DNA of 64,000 nucleotides from Gibbula magus (GCA_936450465.1 OW388291.1:82101436-82165435), one strand, 5' to 3'. Positions 21,543-34,558 are shown, numbered from the stretch's first letter. Notes: generated from the sequence alone by a model not told the origin. A program made the numbers and translations.

Positions 21543-22260
21543 AGACAATTGCAGGAATCTTGGCAGCATATCAAACAGACCGTCTCTCCTCTATATCTTG
21601 TTCTACTGATATTACCCGTTAATTAGAGAATCTGAGTAGACAACAGCGAAAGGTCGTGTTGGTGCTGATCTATCATTTTGTATAGAAAGAAACATTGTGC
21701 ATTAACTCATGCAAGTTTTGTGGTATTATACTGGCTTATATAAGAACAATTTCTATATTATAGGTGCTATTTTATGTTTTATTATATGTGGTTCGAAATA
21801 CTAACAATGTATGAAACGTATAGCTGAGTTTCCTCTCAAAGCAAATGTCAAAAATATACGAATATCAAACAAACACTTTCCTTTTTTGTAAGTTTTACAT
21901 TGCATTAATAATCTGACGACATTATGGTTATACAGCATATATCAAATTCACTAGGAAAATTAAATATGTTTAATCTGCATTCACTTTGACACAAACAACT
22001 TCATTTTAGTGATTGTTGTTGATCTCAACATACTCTAAACCGAGTTTGTCCTCATTTAAAGATTTTCTTCCAAAACGTTGATTGCATTGTCTCTCACCTT
22101 TTCCACGATTATGTTATTTTTATAGCACATCTGCAAGCTATCAGCACTGTTATTGCACTGACAGCTGATAGCGAAAGGTTTGTTCTAAGATGCTTTTATC
22201 CTCTGAAATAATACATAGCATGCGATTGATGTCATCCACTACATCAGTGGTTATCAATTA
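21543..22260. repeat. Small paralogous segments D and C
   Basis: 21543-21620 (gacaattgcaggaatcttgg...) matches 47442-47515. 22085-22260 (ttatagcacatctgcaagctatcag...) matches 51125-51245 and its tandem copy at about 57295-57415. The order relative to blocks A and B differs between the two loci. Confidence 0.65.
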
Positions 22261-22315
22261 ACCGCATATTCTTGTTATTATCCATGAAATATAGTCCATT
22301 TCGTATTTTCAACAA

Positions 22316-22489
22316 GTCCTGTCCATACTAAACCGGAAGTTTGCAGTCGTCAACAACCATTTAATATATATTAATAATAATAATATTTATATATATTTAA
22401 TAATATCAACATGTTTCAACTCTTGAATAACTATAGTTAAAAATTGTTTGTTTGACGACTTCCAACTTCCGGTTTAGCATGGACAGGAC
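22316..22489. mobile_element. Foldback MITE with about 40-bp arms
   Basis: Left arm gtcctgtccatactaaaccg (22316) continuing to about 22355; the right arm ends ggtttagcatggacaggac at 22489. The centre is ATAATA-rich. 174 bp, non-coding. Confidence 0.82.
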
Positions 22490-23747
22490 GTACAACCTGT
22501 GAATACGTGAACTAGTGGGCATACCACTTCACGTGCTCGTCTATATCAAATACAGGTTGCTTTTTACAAGTAAATCCAAGTGTTGGCGAACTGCAGAGCA
22601 TTTGCAATTCAGTGATCTGCCTGTGCCATATAGTCTATTTCAGATACATGAATGTCGCAACACATCTTAGTCAGAGTAAGTAACCCCTGTTGCCTCGAGC
22701 ACAGCTTGTTATAAATCAACTTTGACCACAGTGTAGAGAATAAAATATCTTCCTTTCTGATAACAATTGCACTACTTCTGTCAAATTGAGACTTATCCTA
22801 TAGTGTCGTTGTAATGAGTAGTGGCTGAATAGAAATAGAAAATATAACTTATTTATTACAGACAGTGCCTGTGGTTGCTTGAGCACACGGATTAATTAAT
22901 TAGGTCTCGAAGACGTATTGTTATTATCCTGATTCTTTTATTATTATTCTTTGTACCGAACCTTGTACAGCAGATTTCTCAGTAACGACTTGGTCAATTT
23001 GGATGAAATTTTCAGGAGTGGTCGCCTGCACCAAAATCTAGGAACCTTTTTTTCATTTTATGGATTTACCTCTTCTTTCGTGAGTTATCTGCCCTTGAAG
23101 TTGAAACTTCAAACCTCAATTGCTCAAAAACTATTCAAGATATTTTCACAAAACCTTCACCATAATGTGGGCAACAACATTCCCCATCAATAAGGTCAAT
23201 AGCGGTTTTCGGCCGTAATAATAGATTTTTTTCTATTTCGAAAAAACTTAAAATGTTGTGCACTTTCGCGGTTTTGAGGCTACGCGTCTTCAAAAATCTT
23301 CTCCTCAATGATGGTAATACATACAGCACCATGCAATAGCTCATTTGAAAGCTGAATGAATGTAGTTTAAAGGAAGTCCCAAATTAATTGACTATTTTCA
23401 GCGGTTAACGAACTACAGCCATTTGAAAAATGAACTTTAAAAAAAAAAAATTTAGGGCTCGCATTCAAAGGGACATAACTCTGTTGGGCATAAACTTATG
23501 TCAAAGTTACTTAGTGCAATCTTTTCCTTATAAATAGTTTTGAAATTCCATAACATATCATTATCATATAAAAGTTATTAGTTTGGGCATAATTTCAGCA
23601 TATTCCCAAAACAGTGAAATATTTTGATTTTGAGACTTTTTGAGGTGTTTATCCTTTGGGGAATTATTGATCATGAACCACTGAAGATAGGAAGACTTTA
23701 AATAGATTATGATGATGTAGAAACGTCATTTATTAAGGACGCTATTT

Positions 23748-24640
23748 TTATCCCCCGCCACAACGAAGTTGGCGGGGGATATAGAAATGAGCTCCGTCCG
23801 TCCGTCTGTCCGTCTGTGCGTCCGGGCTTTTCCATTCCGGCCTCAAACTTCAAAACTATAAGACATATCTCAACGAAACTTGGTGTGTGGAACAATCATC
23901 ATGTGTAGATGTGCCTTTTGTGGTTTTCAACTTCTTTGAGTTATTTTTTTTTACCCTTTCCATGGAAATGTAACTTAGAATTTCGTTTCCGGATCAGAAC
24001 TCGAAAACTATAAGACATATCTCAACGAAACTTGGTGTGTGGAACAATCATCATGTGTAGATGTGCCTTTTGGGGTTTTCAACTTCTTCGAGTTATTTTT
24101 TTTGACCGTTTCCATGGAAATGTAACTTAGAATTTCGTTTCTTGATCAGAACTCGAAAACTATAAGACATATCTCAACTAAACTTGGTGTGTGGAACAAT
24201 CATCATGTGTGGATGTGCCTTTTGGGATTTTCAACTTCTTCGAGTTATTTTTTTTGACCGTTTCCATGGAAATGTAACTTAGAATTTCGTTTCCGGATCA
24301 GAACTCGAAAACTATAAGACATATCTCAACGAAACTTGGTGTGTGGAACAATCATCATGTGTAGATGTGCCTTTTGGGGTTTTCAACTTCTTCGAGTTAT
24401 TTTTTTTGATCGTTTCCATGGAAATGTTACTTAGAATTTCGTTTCCGGATCAGAACTCGAAAACTATAAGACATATCTCAACGAAACTTGGTGTGTGGAA
24501 CAATCATCATGTGTAGATGTGCCTTTTTGGGTTTTCAACTTATTCACAATTTTTTTATTTGTTTAATTTTTACCATTTCCATGGATACACAACTTAATAA
24601 TTTATTTCAGGAGCAGAACTCAAAAACTGCCATGGATGTA
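23748..24640 (-). repeat. Tandem array of about 152-bp units with TCCG minisatellite and hairpin terminus
   Basis: aaaactataagacatatctc recurs at 23852, 24004, 24156, 24308 and 24460, a spacing of exactly 152 bp. Upstream, 23751-23784 is a perfect hairpin (tatcccccgcca / tggcgggggata), followed by a ccgtccgtccgtc minisatellite. A related, plus-oriented copy lies at 33330-33722. Units differ by only a few bases. Confidence 0.92.
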
Positions 24641-24644
24641 TTTT

Positions 24645-24850
24645 TAGCTCATCTGGCCTGAAAGGCTCGAATGGCTCATGGCATGGCACGGTGTCCGGCC
24701 TCTGTCTGTCCATCCGTCCGTCCGTCCGTCTGTAAACTTTTCGCATTTTATCTTCTTGTCCAGAACCACTTGGTCTAAGGAGCTGAAATTTTGTGTGCAA
24801 ACTCCTTGGTTCATAGTCACTGTTATTCAACAACTATTCTTCAATAAATT
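24645..24850 (-). repeat. Reversed copy of the CTCATC/GGAC repeat terminus
   Basis: gctcatctggcctgaaaggc, a TCCG minisatellite at about 24715-24730, and text matching the monomer of the 270-1310 array in reverse (ctaaggagctgaaattttgt). Confidence 0.75.
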
Positions 24851-25510
24851 TTCCCAAAGGCGGGGGATATGGCCGACTCTGTCTGCTTGTTCAAGCTCGT
24901 ATCTGTCTTAGTTTTTTTGTGACAAGTCATAGAAGTTTGTCATTTTTAAAATCTCGCAATTTTAAGCAAAGTTGAAAGGATCATAACTGCTTAACTAATT
25001 AAAATATTGAAATTGTATTTATACCTACGGATGGACAATTTCAAGAACAAAAACCTTTCTGTTCAACCCTTTCATCAAAAAGTTGATAGTTAAGCTCCGA
25101 ACATCGCAAATGTTGTCTAGGGGTCCAAATTAACGCATTTTTGAGTATGTTCTTGAATATTCAAAACAACATAACGCATTACTTATACATGCAAACTTAA
25201 TGATGATTACATCTACTTAGGTGGAAATTAAAGCACAATATTTTCTTTGTTGCACCTTAGTATGAAAATATTAACCATTTTGTCTTAATCGTGAGAGAGG
25301 TCATGCAGGGGTTCATTAATAAGCGATTGTTCCATTTTTAGAGGGTCATTGTCTTTGGAGAATGTTTGTAAAATAAGTACTGAAGATAGAGACAAGTTTG
25401 ATAACTCATTTTAAAGCAGAGAAACCAATGAATAATAGAGAGTCCAACATGGTTCAAGGTCAAGCAGAAGTCTTGAAGACCTAAGTATTGCCTTGGCAAT
25501 CCTAGTTATC

Positions 25511-28500
25511 ACAGCAATTACATTGAACAGTGTTATATTATCTCAGCAAAATTTGTTATGAATGAATACGAGGAAGAAAGGTCAGAATCAATCCACGACA
25601 GTCTCGCCAAGGTTTGCACAATGGATTGTTTGTTTTACATTTATATATGACCTTAGCGTTAACAGAGATTAAATAGATTATTTGCATTCAGATATAACCT
25701 TAGCCTCAACGGACATGGTATGGACACTGACATAGACAATCATTTTGTATTCTTCGAAATACAATTTGTCACTTTTAGATAAATTATAGATGCATTGTGT
25801 TCATCACAAGTTCAGTTATTCCATTCATGATTTTTTCATTTTGGTTTACTCTTTAAAGTGTATATTGGTTTTTTCTCACTATGCTTATAAACACATCTAT
25901 GACGTCATAATTCAATTTACGCAATTAACCTTGATATAATATCAATAACGCAGAACAATAACAAAAAAACTGAATTATGCCCTCATAGATGTTTTAATGT
26001 TAAATGTAATTTACAACAGCATCATTGCGTTGTTGTATGTTTTGCTGTGTTTGCTTCACGTTTGTGACAGAAGAACCTCCGGTTTAAACCTGTAAATTTC
26101 CCAGAGGACTCTTTCCAATTCCTAAATAATTGAAGCTGGTGAACTGTAATAGAAACGTTTTTGTCTTTCAAATCAAGTGTATGACAGTATGATATGCGCC
26201 TGTCGTTAAGGGATGTCAAATGTTATTTCATGACGAGAACATTTCTCATAAAACACTAAAAGTATATTTTTGAAAAATATTGTCTTGATAAAACATGATA
26301 CATGAAATTAACCACTGAGTTATAACAAGCATCACTTTCATGAGAATGATATGACAACGATGTTATGATAGCAAATAAATGTGTAGCTGTTGATAGTGTG
26401 TATGTACTTATACACTACACTAGTATACATGTCGCTGTTCTGATTTTGCCTTTTATATAAAATCGTTTTCGTAATTATCTTTTCTATTTATTTTTTCTAT
26501 TTTATTCTAAATTGTGTTAAATTTCCACTTTATATCTTCTACCATATTCATCCTATGATCGAAGACTTGAAGAAACATGAAACAATCATGATCTATTTAT
26601 TCATTGACACACTAACATATTACTCATAAACATTTCAATACCCTAACTTATTTTGTCCAGTACAATTATGCTCTCAAGCTGGGTGGGTTGTGATGTCTTT
26701 GAGTGAACCTTTGGAAGTGTTTTTTTTTTACTATATCTACATGTATCAAAAGTTAAATGTATGGAAATGACAGAACATATTAGAGGACAGAATTACCTAG
26801 TAGATGGGACACGAACTAAAACATCATTTTCCCGTCTATGACTTCCCAGGGGCTTGTTTTGTCAAAAAACTAAGGAGGACAAGAAAGCATATGAAGTCAA
26901 CGATCCAAAACTTTAAACTACAAAAAGGTAAAGGGATGTAACGGGGTCAACACCCCATGTCCATTTGAAATTATATTTCAGAATGTTGTAATCATATTAT
27001 TCATCTATGTCACAATACCACATTAGAGCCAAGACATTTTTCTTTAAAATTAGTCACAAAATATAAACATCGTTTGGGTATTTAAAGAGGTACGATTTTT
27101 CAAAGCTGTTAGTATCAGTACTCAGTCAGTCTGAGCCAAACCCACAAATTGATAAAAAAAAATCGCTTGAAATTGTTTTATTTTAAATTGCTTGAAATAT
27201 TCTGTCAGCTACACGTGGCCCAGTTACCAAACTACTTAGTGCATCATATCGTGCAAGAATTATAACACTCATTAATGTCTCGATTATAGTTGGTATAGCT
27301 TATATTGACTTCATAACGGAATAAAGAATTCGAAAAATTAAGTATGCTATATGTCCATTGAAAACGTATAGTTATTTCAGACATAAATCCTACGTTCCAC
27401 CAACAACATAAGCAGCTTTCATCATCAATTTCACCCTTATAAATTAATGTCAATATCCTTGAAATATTCCTTAAAACTAGCTCTTCATATGATTGTAGTC
27501 ATGTTTTCAAGAACTCTGACAGGGAAAGTCTGTATAAGCTGATGCTATATTTGACATTAAAGAGGCTTACCATAAACAGCATCCTATTTAGTTGCAGGAT
27601 TAGAGTTACAAAGGACAGATGTCATGCTATTTTGAAGAAAACTTATTAAGATGTGTAAACAATTTTGAAGTTGTTTTTACTTTGTGTCATTGGACTGGTG
27701 CATGTACCTTGTTATGCTCATCAGCATGTGTTATGTATCAGAAAGTATTATTTTGCTGGTAATACTGGCATGCTGTTTAATCTTACAATTGTAGTTGAGA
27801 AGTTTTCTTTCACCTTTTGTATATATCGGGAGTTAGACATACTATTTACTATACATTCTGCACAATCATATGCATGTATTCGCGTGTATTTCATCTTTTT
27901 GTTATATCCACTTTTGTTCGGTTTTGAGTATAATGGCCCTGACGCAAAGTGGTTTTGTTTCATTCTGACAACAACAACACATATCAAGATTAGAACTTCC
28001 TACATATATTCATACATGTCTTGTTTTATAGAATTGATTTGATTATGCCTACTGATTATGAACATATACAACATTCACAACCACATGCCATGTAGGAACT
28101 TTTGGGAGATTGTATTTACTTAACATTGAGAGCATCTAGAAAATACTAACATGCATTGTCAGTGAAATATGACGTATTTCAACATGTTTGTTTCATTAGT
28201 TACTTGGTATTCCTTGGAGACTTCAGAACCCCTAGTGAAACCGTAGTTTTCATTCCAACCCTTATTGCTGAATATTTACAATAATAATTGCTTGTGTTAT
28301 AAGCAATTGGTTTGATAGAATATTATTAAAAAAATTATTGTCAATAGCAGTTTCATAAATTTTTACAGTTTTTTTTACAGTTTGATAGTTTTCAATGTGA
28401 TGTAATCGGTTTGATAGATTTTGATGAATTAATGAAGGAATTTCGAAATATAACTAATTGTTGAGATGCTTTGGTTATGTAAATCTTAATCAATTGAATG

Positions 28501-28824
28501 TTAAGTCCTCAGTAAAATGGCCATATGTGGATACTCTATCACAAATAGTTTTCATACTTATTTTCTGCATTGTTGCGAAGCATCCTTTGACCTTTGTGAC
28601 TACCGTGTCATTGCCCGCAACAGTCTCCACTTCTGTGTCAACCCCCGGGGCCTGTGGTTATTTTCATCACATCCAATGCTCGTTATGAGTCCCACAGTGA
28701 GTCAGATTATCTCTGTCCAGATTGTGATAGAAATAGTTCTTAGATTGTTATCAGATCAACTAATCACCACTTCGCCAAGGACGACATTAATTCAATTATG
28801 TTGTACTGACATGTTCAGTGAATA
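25511..28824. other. 3.3 kb without a recognisable gene
   Basis: AT-rich sequence. A 125-codon open frame near 27665-28042 starts with TTG, lacks an upstream ATG and has no recognisable motif; I treat it as chance. No tRNA, repeat family or splice-bounded exon could be supported. Confidence 0.45.
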
Positions 28825-29523
28825 TTAAGGAGGTTCTTTACCAATTTCAAAACATCTCAAGAAATTGTTAATATTTCACTATATATATACATGAACAAAA
28901 TATGCCAAATTCATTTCTATTACAAAAAATAGGGACCACCATGCTCGTTTTTTGAGATATGAGCTCCAAACAACAATTACAATTTTCACTGTCATATAAC
29001 ACCACCATCATGATAAAACCATAAACATATTTCATAATTATGGCTTTATTTTAATAAAAGGTTTATGATTACACGGTAATGCAGGACAATGTTGGTTAAA
29101 CATTCAGATTTGCATCTGAAAGTCACTTTTTGATAGAAATACTGTTCAACAACAAAACTTACCCTAAACAATTAAATGTATTAACTTGATTAATAGTTTG
29201 AAAACAAACTTTAGAAGTTGTCAATTATCAGTTGCAAGGGAGATAACTCTTACTCGAAATGCACGATGTTTTTTTTCCTTTAACTAGATTATAGAACAAA
29301 AAACCCAATATATATATATTTTTATCATAAAACAAATACTATATTGTGCTATTATAAAACAATGATTTTAGTCATATTTCTAGACGGTTATTAATGTTTC
29401 AAATGTGCATTACAAACACTGTTACTGAAAAAGAACACTAGGCTACAAGGCTATGTGTCGCCAAGGCCTATCTGAACCTGACAACTGAGGATGCTAAGAA
29501 ACAATGGTAAGGAACCCCCTTTA
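28825..29523. mobile_element. Probable MITE with short terminal inverted repeats
   Basis: The left end TTAAGGAGGTTCTTTACC and the right end GGTAAGGAACCCCCTTTA are imperfect inverted repeats of about 18 bp, 0.7 kb apart. The interior is AT-rich and non-coding. Confidence 0.6.
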
Positions 29524-29852
29524 GCAATTGTTTCATACATAAATATTTTAATATACTTTGATTGGGATATAAAACAATTAAATCATATTAAGAAAGTAAA
29601 ACAGAGCAAACACACAAAGACATGAAAATAAATTCCATGTTATCGTTACTTTCCACAAACAAATATGTGATATGTGAATTTAAAAAAAAAACAAATACAA
29701 AGCAGGAAGAAAATGTGACTGTTCTAACAGTTCTTTAGTCTTTTCGACAAAAAAACTGTTGCTATATCTTTCTCTTCAATCACTTCTTGTAGTGAAGAGA
29801 GAATGTCAATGTTTCATTTGACTTCATCAAACCCAGGATTCCCATAGTGCTT

Positions 29853-30040
29853 AACCAATCAGAAGAGAAAAAAGGTGAAGGTCATGTACTGGGTTTCGAT
29901 CTCCATTATTGATCAACCAATCAGAAGATAGGAAAGATCAAGGTCATGTACTCGGTCTCCAGATCACACACATTGATCAACTTGTCCCTAGAGGGTGCAG
30001 ACCATGTTCATGCACTGGGTTTGTAGATGACATTCAATGT
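29853..30040. repeat. Three tandem copies of a 62-64-bp unit
   Basis: Units start at 29853, 29915 and about 29979 (aaccaatcagaaga..aggtcatgtactgggt). The third is more diverged. Confidence 0.8.
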
Positions 30041-30289
30041 TTCTTCAGGTGACATTGGATCCCCAATGTTAACGCAACTTATCCGTGACTCCTGTCAGTT
30101 CTCACCATGTCACGAAATTTGCCAGATTGTCTTACATACTCTTCAAAGATGCTTTTTTTTTTGTATGTGGTATCGTCTTAAATACTCTTCAAAGATATCG
30201 TGGTATCGTGTTTTTCGTGTTTTTTTTATGATTTTGGTTTACCTGGTATAAATCTATTAAAAAGGGTATGTGACGTAAATATGTTTGAA

Positions 30290-30705
30290 GATTTAAATAG
30301 GTGTTAAGGTTATAAAGCCTTTGATCCTTCTTTAAGGTTACACGGTCACAAAATCTACAATTTATAATCACCATTGGCCAAGGAGTCTGTACACAAGAGT
30401 TCAGCTTTCTGGGGCTTTTCATACTTAGAAGAAGATGAACAAAGGTTTTTTGGTCAGGACCCCTGTGACTCTTATTTGGAGTCACAGGGTCACGATATCT
30501 AAATTTGAAAATCCCTATTGGCCAAGGAGTTGGTACACAAAAGTAAAGTTCTCTAGAGCTGAAGTTCTGGAGAAGAAGTCGAAAAGGCATAAGGTTTACT
30601 GACGTACTTGTACGAATGCATTGATGGATGGATGGATTGACGGATGGACAGACAGATGGACACCAGATGTTATGTCGGAATTTCCGGGCCAGATGAGCTA
30701 ATACA
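30290..30705 (+). repeat. Second copy of the GTCAC / 'ttggccaaggagtct' family
   Basis: Two diverged monomers (accattggccaaggagtctg near 30371; ctattggccaaggagttgg near 30513) are followed by a GGATGGAC minisatellite and the terminus gggccagatgagctaa. Same order and orientation as 270-1310. Confidence 0.85.
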
Positions 30706-31369
30706 AATGTATTTGCAATAGAAAAGAAAATCTATTGATTTTGATAAATTTGACTTAAAAGAGAAATTATTAATATTATAGTACAAGTGCAGATGTAAAA
30801 TGACACGTATGCATGCACAATAAATACTAGCTTTTCCTTTTCCACACAGTAGATCTCATGTTACTGCCTCCAATACATACATCAAACAAAACTGCTTCAA
30901 TAGAACAAATCAAAGTCACACTCTGTCCACGAGTTACTTACTTCCTTTAACACATTTAGGGGTAAACCAGTTGTTTGTTATTATTAGTGTACATGTTTGT
31001 TTGTTTGTTTTTATATATATGAGCAATGGTCTCTCACTAATAAACATTCCTTCCTTCATCTACCTATTCTGTTTATTTGCATGTTTTGATGTAAAGGTTA
31101 AACCTCTTAAATGTGGATTAAATTAAACAGATAACAGCATGCCTGGAATCGTTAATACCACAGGTCGTGAAATACATGCTACAGTCATGCTAATACCTTT
31201 AATGCGTATTATGTCAAGAAACAGCCTAAGTGATAAGTCACCATCCATCTAGCTACATCTGATGATTATCCATTGCCTGACTCCATACCAATGAACTGTT
31301 CTTATCGAATGTCGAGGCCAAATGGATAACAAGCTACTATGTTCTGCGCGACCTGATTTCACAATGACC
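30706..31369. other. Spacer, no feature recognised
   Basis: AT-rich with a short (TTTG)n tract near 30995-31010. Confidence 0.4.
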
Positions 31370-31409
31370 GACATATCATAAATGTGTCATCGTTCGTTCA
31401 TGGTTAATA

Positions 31410-32075
31410 ATAGTTTAGCTGTATATCTATCGGATGTGGCAAATGTATTATTAATACTCATCGGAAAGATTATGTGTGCTGACATAGGGCACAGCTGTTT
31501 ATTTGCTTTTAATCCCATGTGATTCACCTAAGCTAAAAAGTGGATATTCCTAAAAATGACATACATTGTGAAATGTAACACGCAGTTGCACATATTCATT
31601 GAACTGTCCATTTTAGATTTTCTTTTCCGATATAACATAAAGGTGTCCTTATTATAGCTGTATATGTATTGGCTGTGGTACATATATCATTAAGACGTCA
31701 TTGGCTTGATTGTATGCACTGACATAGGGCAAAGCTGTTTATGTGTCCCATATAAATCACCCATGTAATATATTGAGGTATTTTGTATGGTTATATTTGG
31801 GATAACTCTACCTTCAATAGTACAAATTAGTGTACTTTTTTGGGCCGAGTCCCATGCGGGATTCGAACCCACACTCTCAGAGTACGGAAACTATCGCCAG
31901 CACTGACTGTATCAACAGCTTACCACACGACCATTTCACCTCGACAGTATAGTTTAGTATAGTATAGTATAGTATGGTATAGTATAGTATTTTGTCTTCC
32001 TAAAACAGCACACATTGTGAAATGTAACATGCAGTTGCACATATTATTTGAACTTTCAATTTTAGATGTATTTTT
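31410..32075. repeat. Local tandem duplication, second copy interrupted by a SINE
   Basis: agctgtatatctatcgg..gacatagggcacagctgttta (31418-31500) recurs at 31657-31740, and cattgtgaaatgtaac.cgcagttgcacatatt (31565) recurs at 32008. The second copy is longer because about 200 bp of SINE sequence (about 31800-31990) separates its two halves. Confidence 0.75.
31800..31992 (-). repeat. tRNA-derived SINE with TATAG microsatellite
   Basis: Minus-strand A-box-like tggtcgtgtggtaag (about 31935-31921) and B-box gggttcgaatccc (about 31872-31860) are separated as in a type II (Leu/Ser-like) tRNA. A (TATAG)n tract flanks it at 31947-31990. Secondary-structure integrity is poor; not a functional tRNA. 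Confidence 0.65.
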
Positions 32076-33329
32076 GAAAGGTACAAGAATATATGGTTAT
32101 CACATTTTTATGTTTGGTGCATTATAAGTTTCTATTATTATTATTATTATCAGTCAAATAACAGACAGCCAACTGACGGACATGGCAACTCTCAGACACT
32201 TAATGAAAGGTTAATTAGGAACAGTCCATTAGTCTTAATATTCAAGCAGTGTAGAGTAAGCCTGGAACAGGCTCGTTACCAAAGAGTCTGATTGTGTGTA
32301 GTAAATACAATGTATATTTGTGTGTCGTCATTTGTTACTCATCATCAAACATAAATTGACCTCCTTTGGGTGAAATTGTTTCAACTGACATCATTTTCGT
32401 GGCATTGCATTGCGACATTCTATGATTTTGTAAAACGTAGTATCATCCAGTGCATCAAGTAAACCCAACACTTCAAGCAACCCTCACCATTCACCGAGAT
32501 TAGTTTGTACCAAATCAAAATATATTGATGACAGTGAAAAAACTCTGTCAGACAGTTGTAGAATATTTGGCAAGTAGTCAAGCCAGATCCTCTCTATAAC
32601 ATACTTTTTAACACATAAATAGTTTCCCACGAGAATTCCTTGATGTACACACCTATCTTGATCCTTGATAATAACAGGTTAATAATACATAGTCAAACAT
32701 CAACATAAGCAATTATCATTTTGTTGCGTTATTGCAGATGTCACATGTCGAAACCTGCATAATGATTAGAGCTGAGTATCGCAGAAGACCTCACGATACG
32801 ATACGTATCGCGATACAGACTGACGATACATCAGGTATCGCGATACATGATGGCTTAAATGATTATTTCATGAATAAATGTATATATGCCATACAAAAAG
32901 GGAATATATTGGATTGTAATGTAAACTAAACAAAACTACCTTGTTACCAATCCACAGTTTTACTTTTGAATAAACAACAGGAAGAAGAAACGACTTGATC
33001 AAATAAATTTAATAAATAACAATTAAATATTCACTTTTTTTCAGTGTTGTACACTGGTCAGTGGTCAGTTCTTAAAACCACAAATTGGTAATCACAGGAA
33101 ATAATCCTTCATATGTTCTGTGAAAGAGGAGACATTCCAGAAGAATGACCACAAAATCTGTTATCACAAAAATAACAAGAGTCATCAGAAGATGAAAAAT
33201 AACAAGAGTCATCAGAAGATGACATTGACATATGTCACATATCCCATCGGTCCCCTATTAACTCAGAGTGCTTTAATAGCATCTGGCAATATGATAGACT
33301 TTTAATTCTAGTTTGAAAGTCAATAAGTG
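32076..33329. other. Spacer with a CGATAC-rich patch
   Basis: 32785-32850 holds repeated cgatac / gtatcgcgatac motifs like those at the ends of some hAT elements, including the right end of the element at 33901-37965. It is probably a hAT terminal remnant. The rest is unremarkable. Confidence 0.4.
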
Positions 33330-33722
33330 AACAGAGTAAAATTCTCGTTTTACATGGAAACTAGTTAATGGAAAAAAATTAGAATCTCAAAATATCAAAA
33401 GGCACCAGTCCACATGCAAAGTTTCAGAAAGAAATGATGAGTGGTTTTCGAGTTCTGCTCCGGAAACGAACATATCCCTGAACAGTCTAATTTCAACACG
33501 TTTCCATGTAATGATGTAAATGAAACAAATTGTTTTACAGAAATCTGAAAATATCAAAAGGTACCGCTCCAGTAAATATGTAATACATTATACATATGTA
33601 AAGTTTCAGAAAGTTATGATAAATGGTTTTCAAGTTCTACTCCGGAAACGAAATGATTACGGACGGACAGACGGACAGGGTGATGACTATATCCCACGGT
33701 ATGTGTAATACCGGTGGGATAA
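33330..33722 (+). repeat. Bivalve tandem repeat with GGAC minisatellite and hairpin end
   Basis: Two diverged units (aatatcaaaaggcaccagtcc and aatatcaaaaggtaccgctcc, about 150-170 bp apart) end in gtttcagaaag..ggttttc.agttct. They are followed by ggacggacagacggacag and the hairpin atcccacgg/ccggtgggat at about 33691-33720. Same architecture as 23748-24640 in reverse. Confidence 0.75.
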
Positions 33723-33925
33723 AAATGAATGTTCATTTCATTTGAATCATTTCAATTTTCTTTGACAGAAGAAAACTACCAGGGAAACATATATACATGG
33801 ATGATGGAACTTTGATGAATGTAAAAAGTAACAATAGAACAAGAACAAGTAGTTGGCCACAAAACTGCTGGGTTGATAACTTTAAGTTATGGAACTTAAG
33901 AGGGGTGTAACGATACACCGAAACA

Positions 33926-34111
33926 CCTTCAGAGAGGGTATCAGCCACTATCAGGCAATATCCTTACTGCTCAACGGTATCATATCGTGAGGTCTAGAAC
34001 TTATGGCATATTCTTTTTGAGGAAGACCATCATATCGACATATTTCGATTTAAGTGATGACCGTTGGGCAGTAAGGATATCGCCTGTTGTAGAGAATACC
34101 CTCTCTGAAGG
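33926..34111. repeat. Inverted partial copy of the transposase 3' coding region
   Basis: 33926-33979 reads (plus strand) ccttcagagagggtat..caatatccttactg, the same sense as the minus-strand coding sequence at 34111-34059, at about 80 percent identity. The two arms flank the last codons and stop, so the transcript could form a stem of about 50 bp at its 3' end. Confidence 0.75.
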
Positions 34112-34558
34112 TACAGAGGTAGCTGGGACAGCCAAAAGATTCCTGGCAACAACAGCAAGATGGGGAAAAAAAGGAATGTTCTTTCCACCACATCAGAGGA
34201 TCAGCTTGTAGGGGAATCATGGGCTCCTCTTTGTAACGTTCCATTTCACTGGATACTAAATCTTTCACAGACTTGTCTCTGGGAGGCTCGACACGTTCAA
34301 TGAAGACATCACCTAACAGTTCGTCAAGTGCCTTTTTCTTTTTAGGCGGCGACTTGGAAGGAGAAGTTGAACCCACTTCTTCTAAGTCTTCTTCATGAGC
34401 AGGAAGACCGGACGGCAGTTGAGGTAGATCTGGTTGATCCTGTAGACCTGGCAGAGACGGCAGGGGAGGGTTAACCGGCTCGTGTTGACCTTGCTGGACT
34501 TGTCGGGCCTGTCCCTCTATCTCTTCTGTCACTGGTTCCACCTTCACCTGAAAAATAG

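Larger units (their letters stand above)
22900..25510. repeat. Dispersed bivalve repeat region beginning 'aggtctcgaagac' and ending 'ggcaatcctagttat'
   Basis: The left text (aggtctcgaagacg..tgttattatcctgatt) and right text (gaagacctaag..ggcaatcctagttat) are the same two ends as in the element at 62135-62980 (aggtcttcagacg..gttattatcctgatt and ggcagtcctagttat). Both ends carry small hairpins. The interior holds a 'cccccgcca..tggcggggg' hairpin with a TCCG minisatellite, a 152-bp tandem array and the reversed CTCATC terminus, so several repeats are nested. No transposase ORF. Confidence 0.5.

Noticed and set aside
27665..28042. 125-codon open frame with a signal-peptide-like start
   Set aside because: It begins with TTG, has no ATG near the start, no recognisable motif and no splice or paralogue support. 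AT-rich DNA gives such frames by chance.
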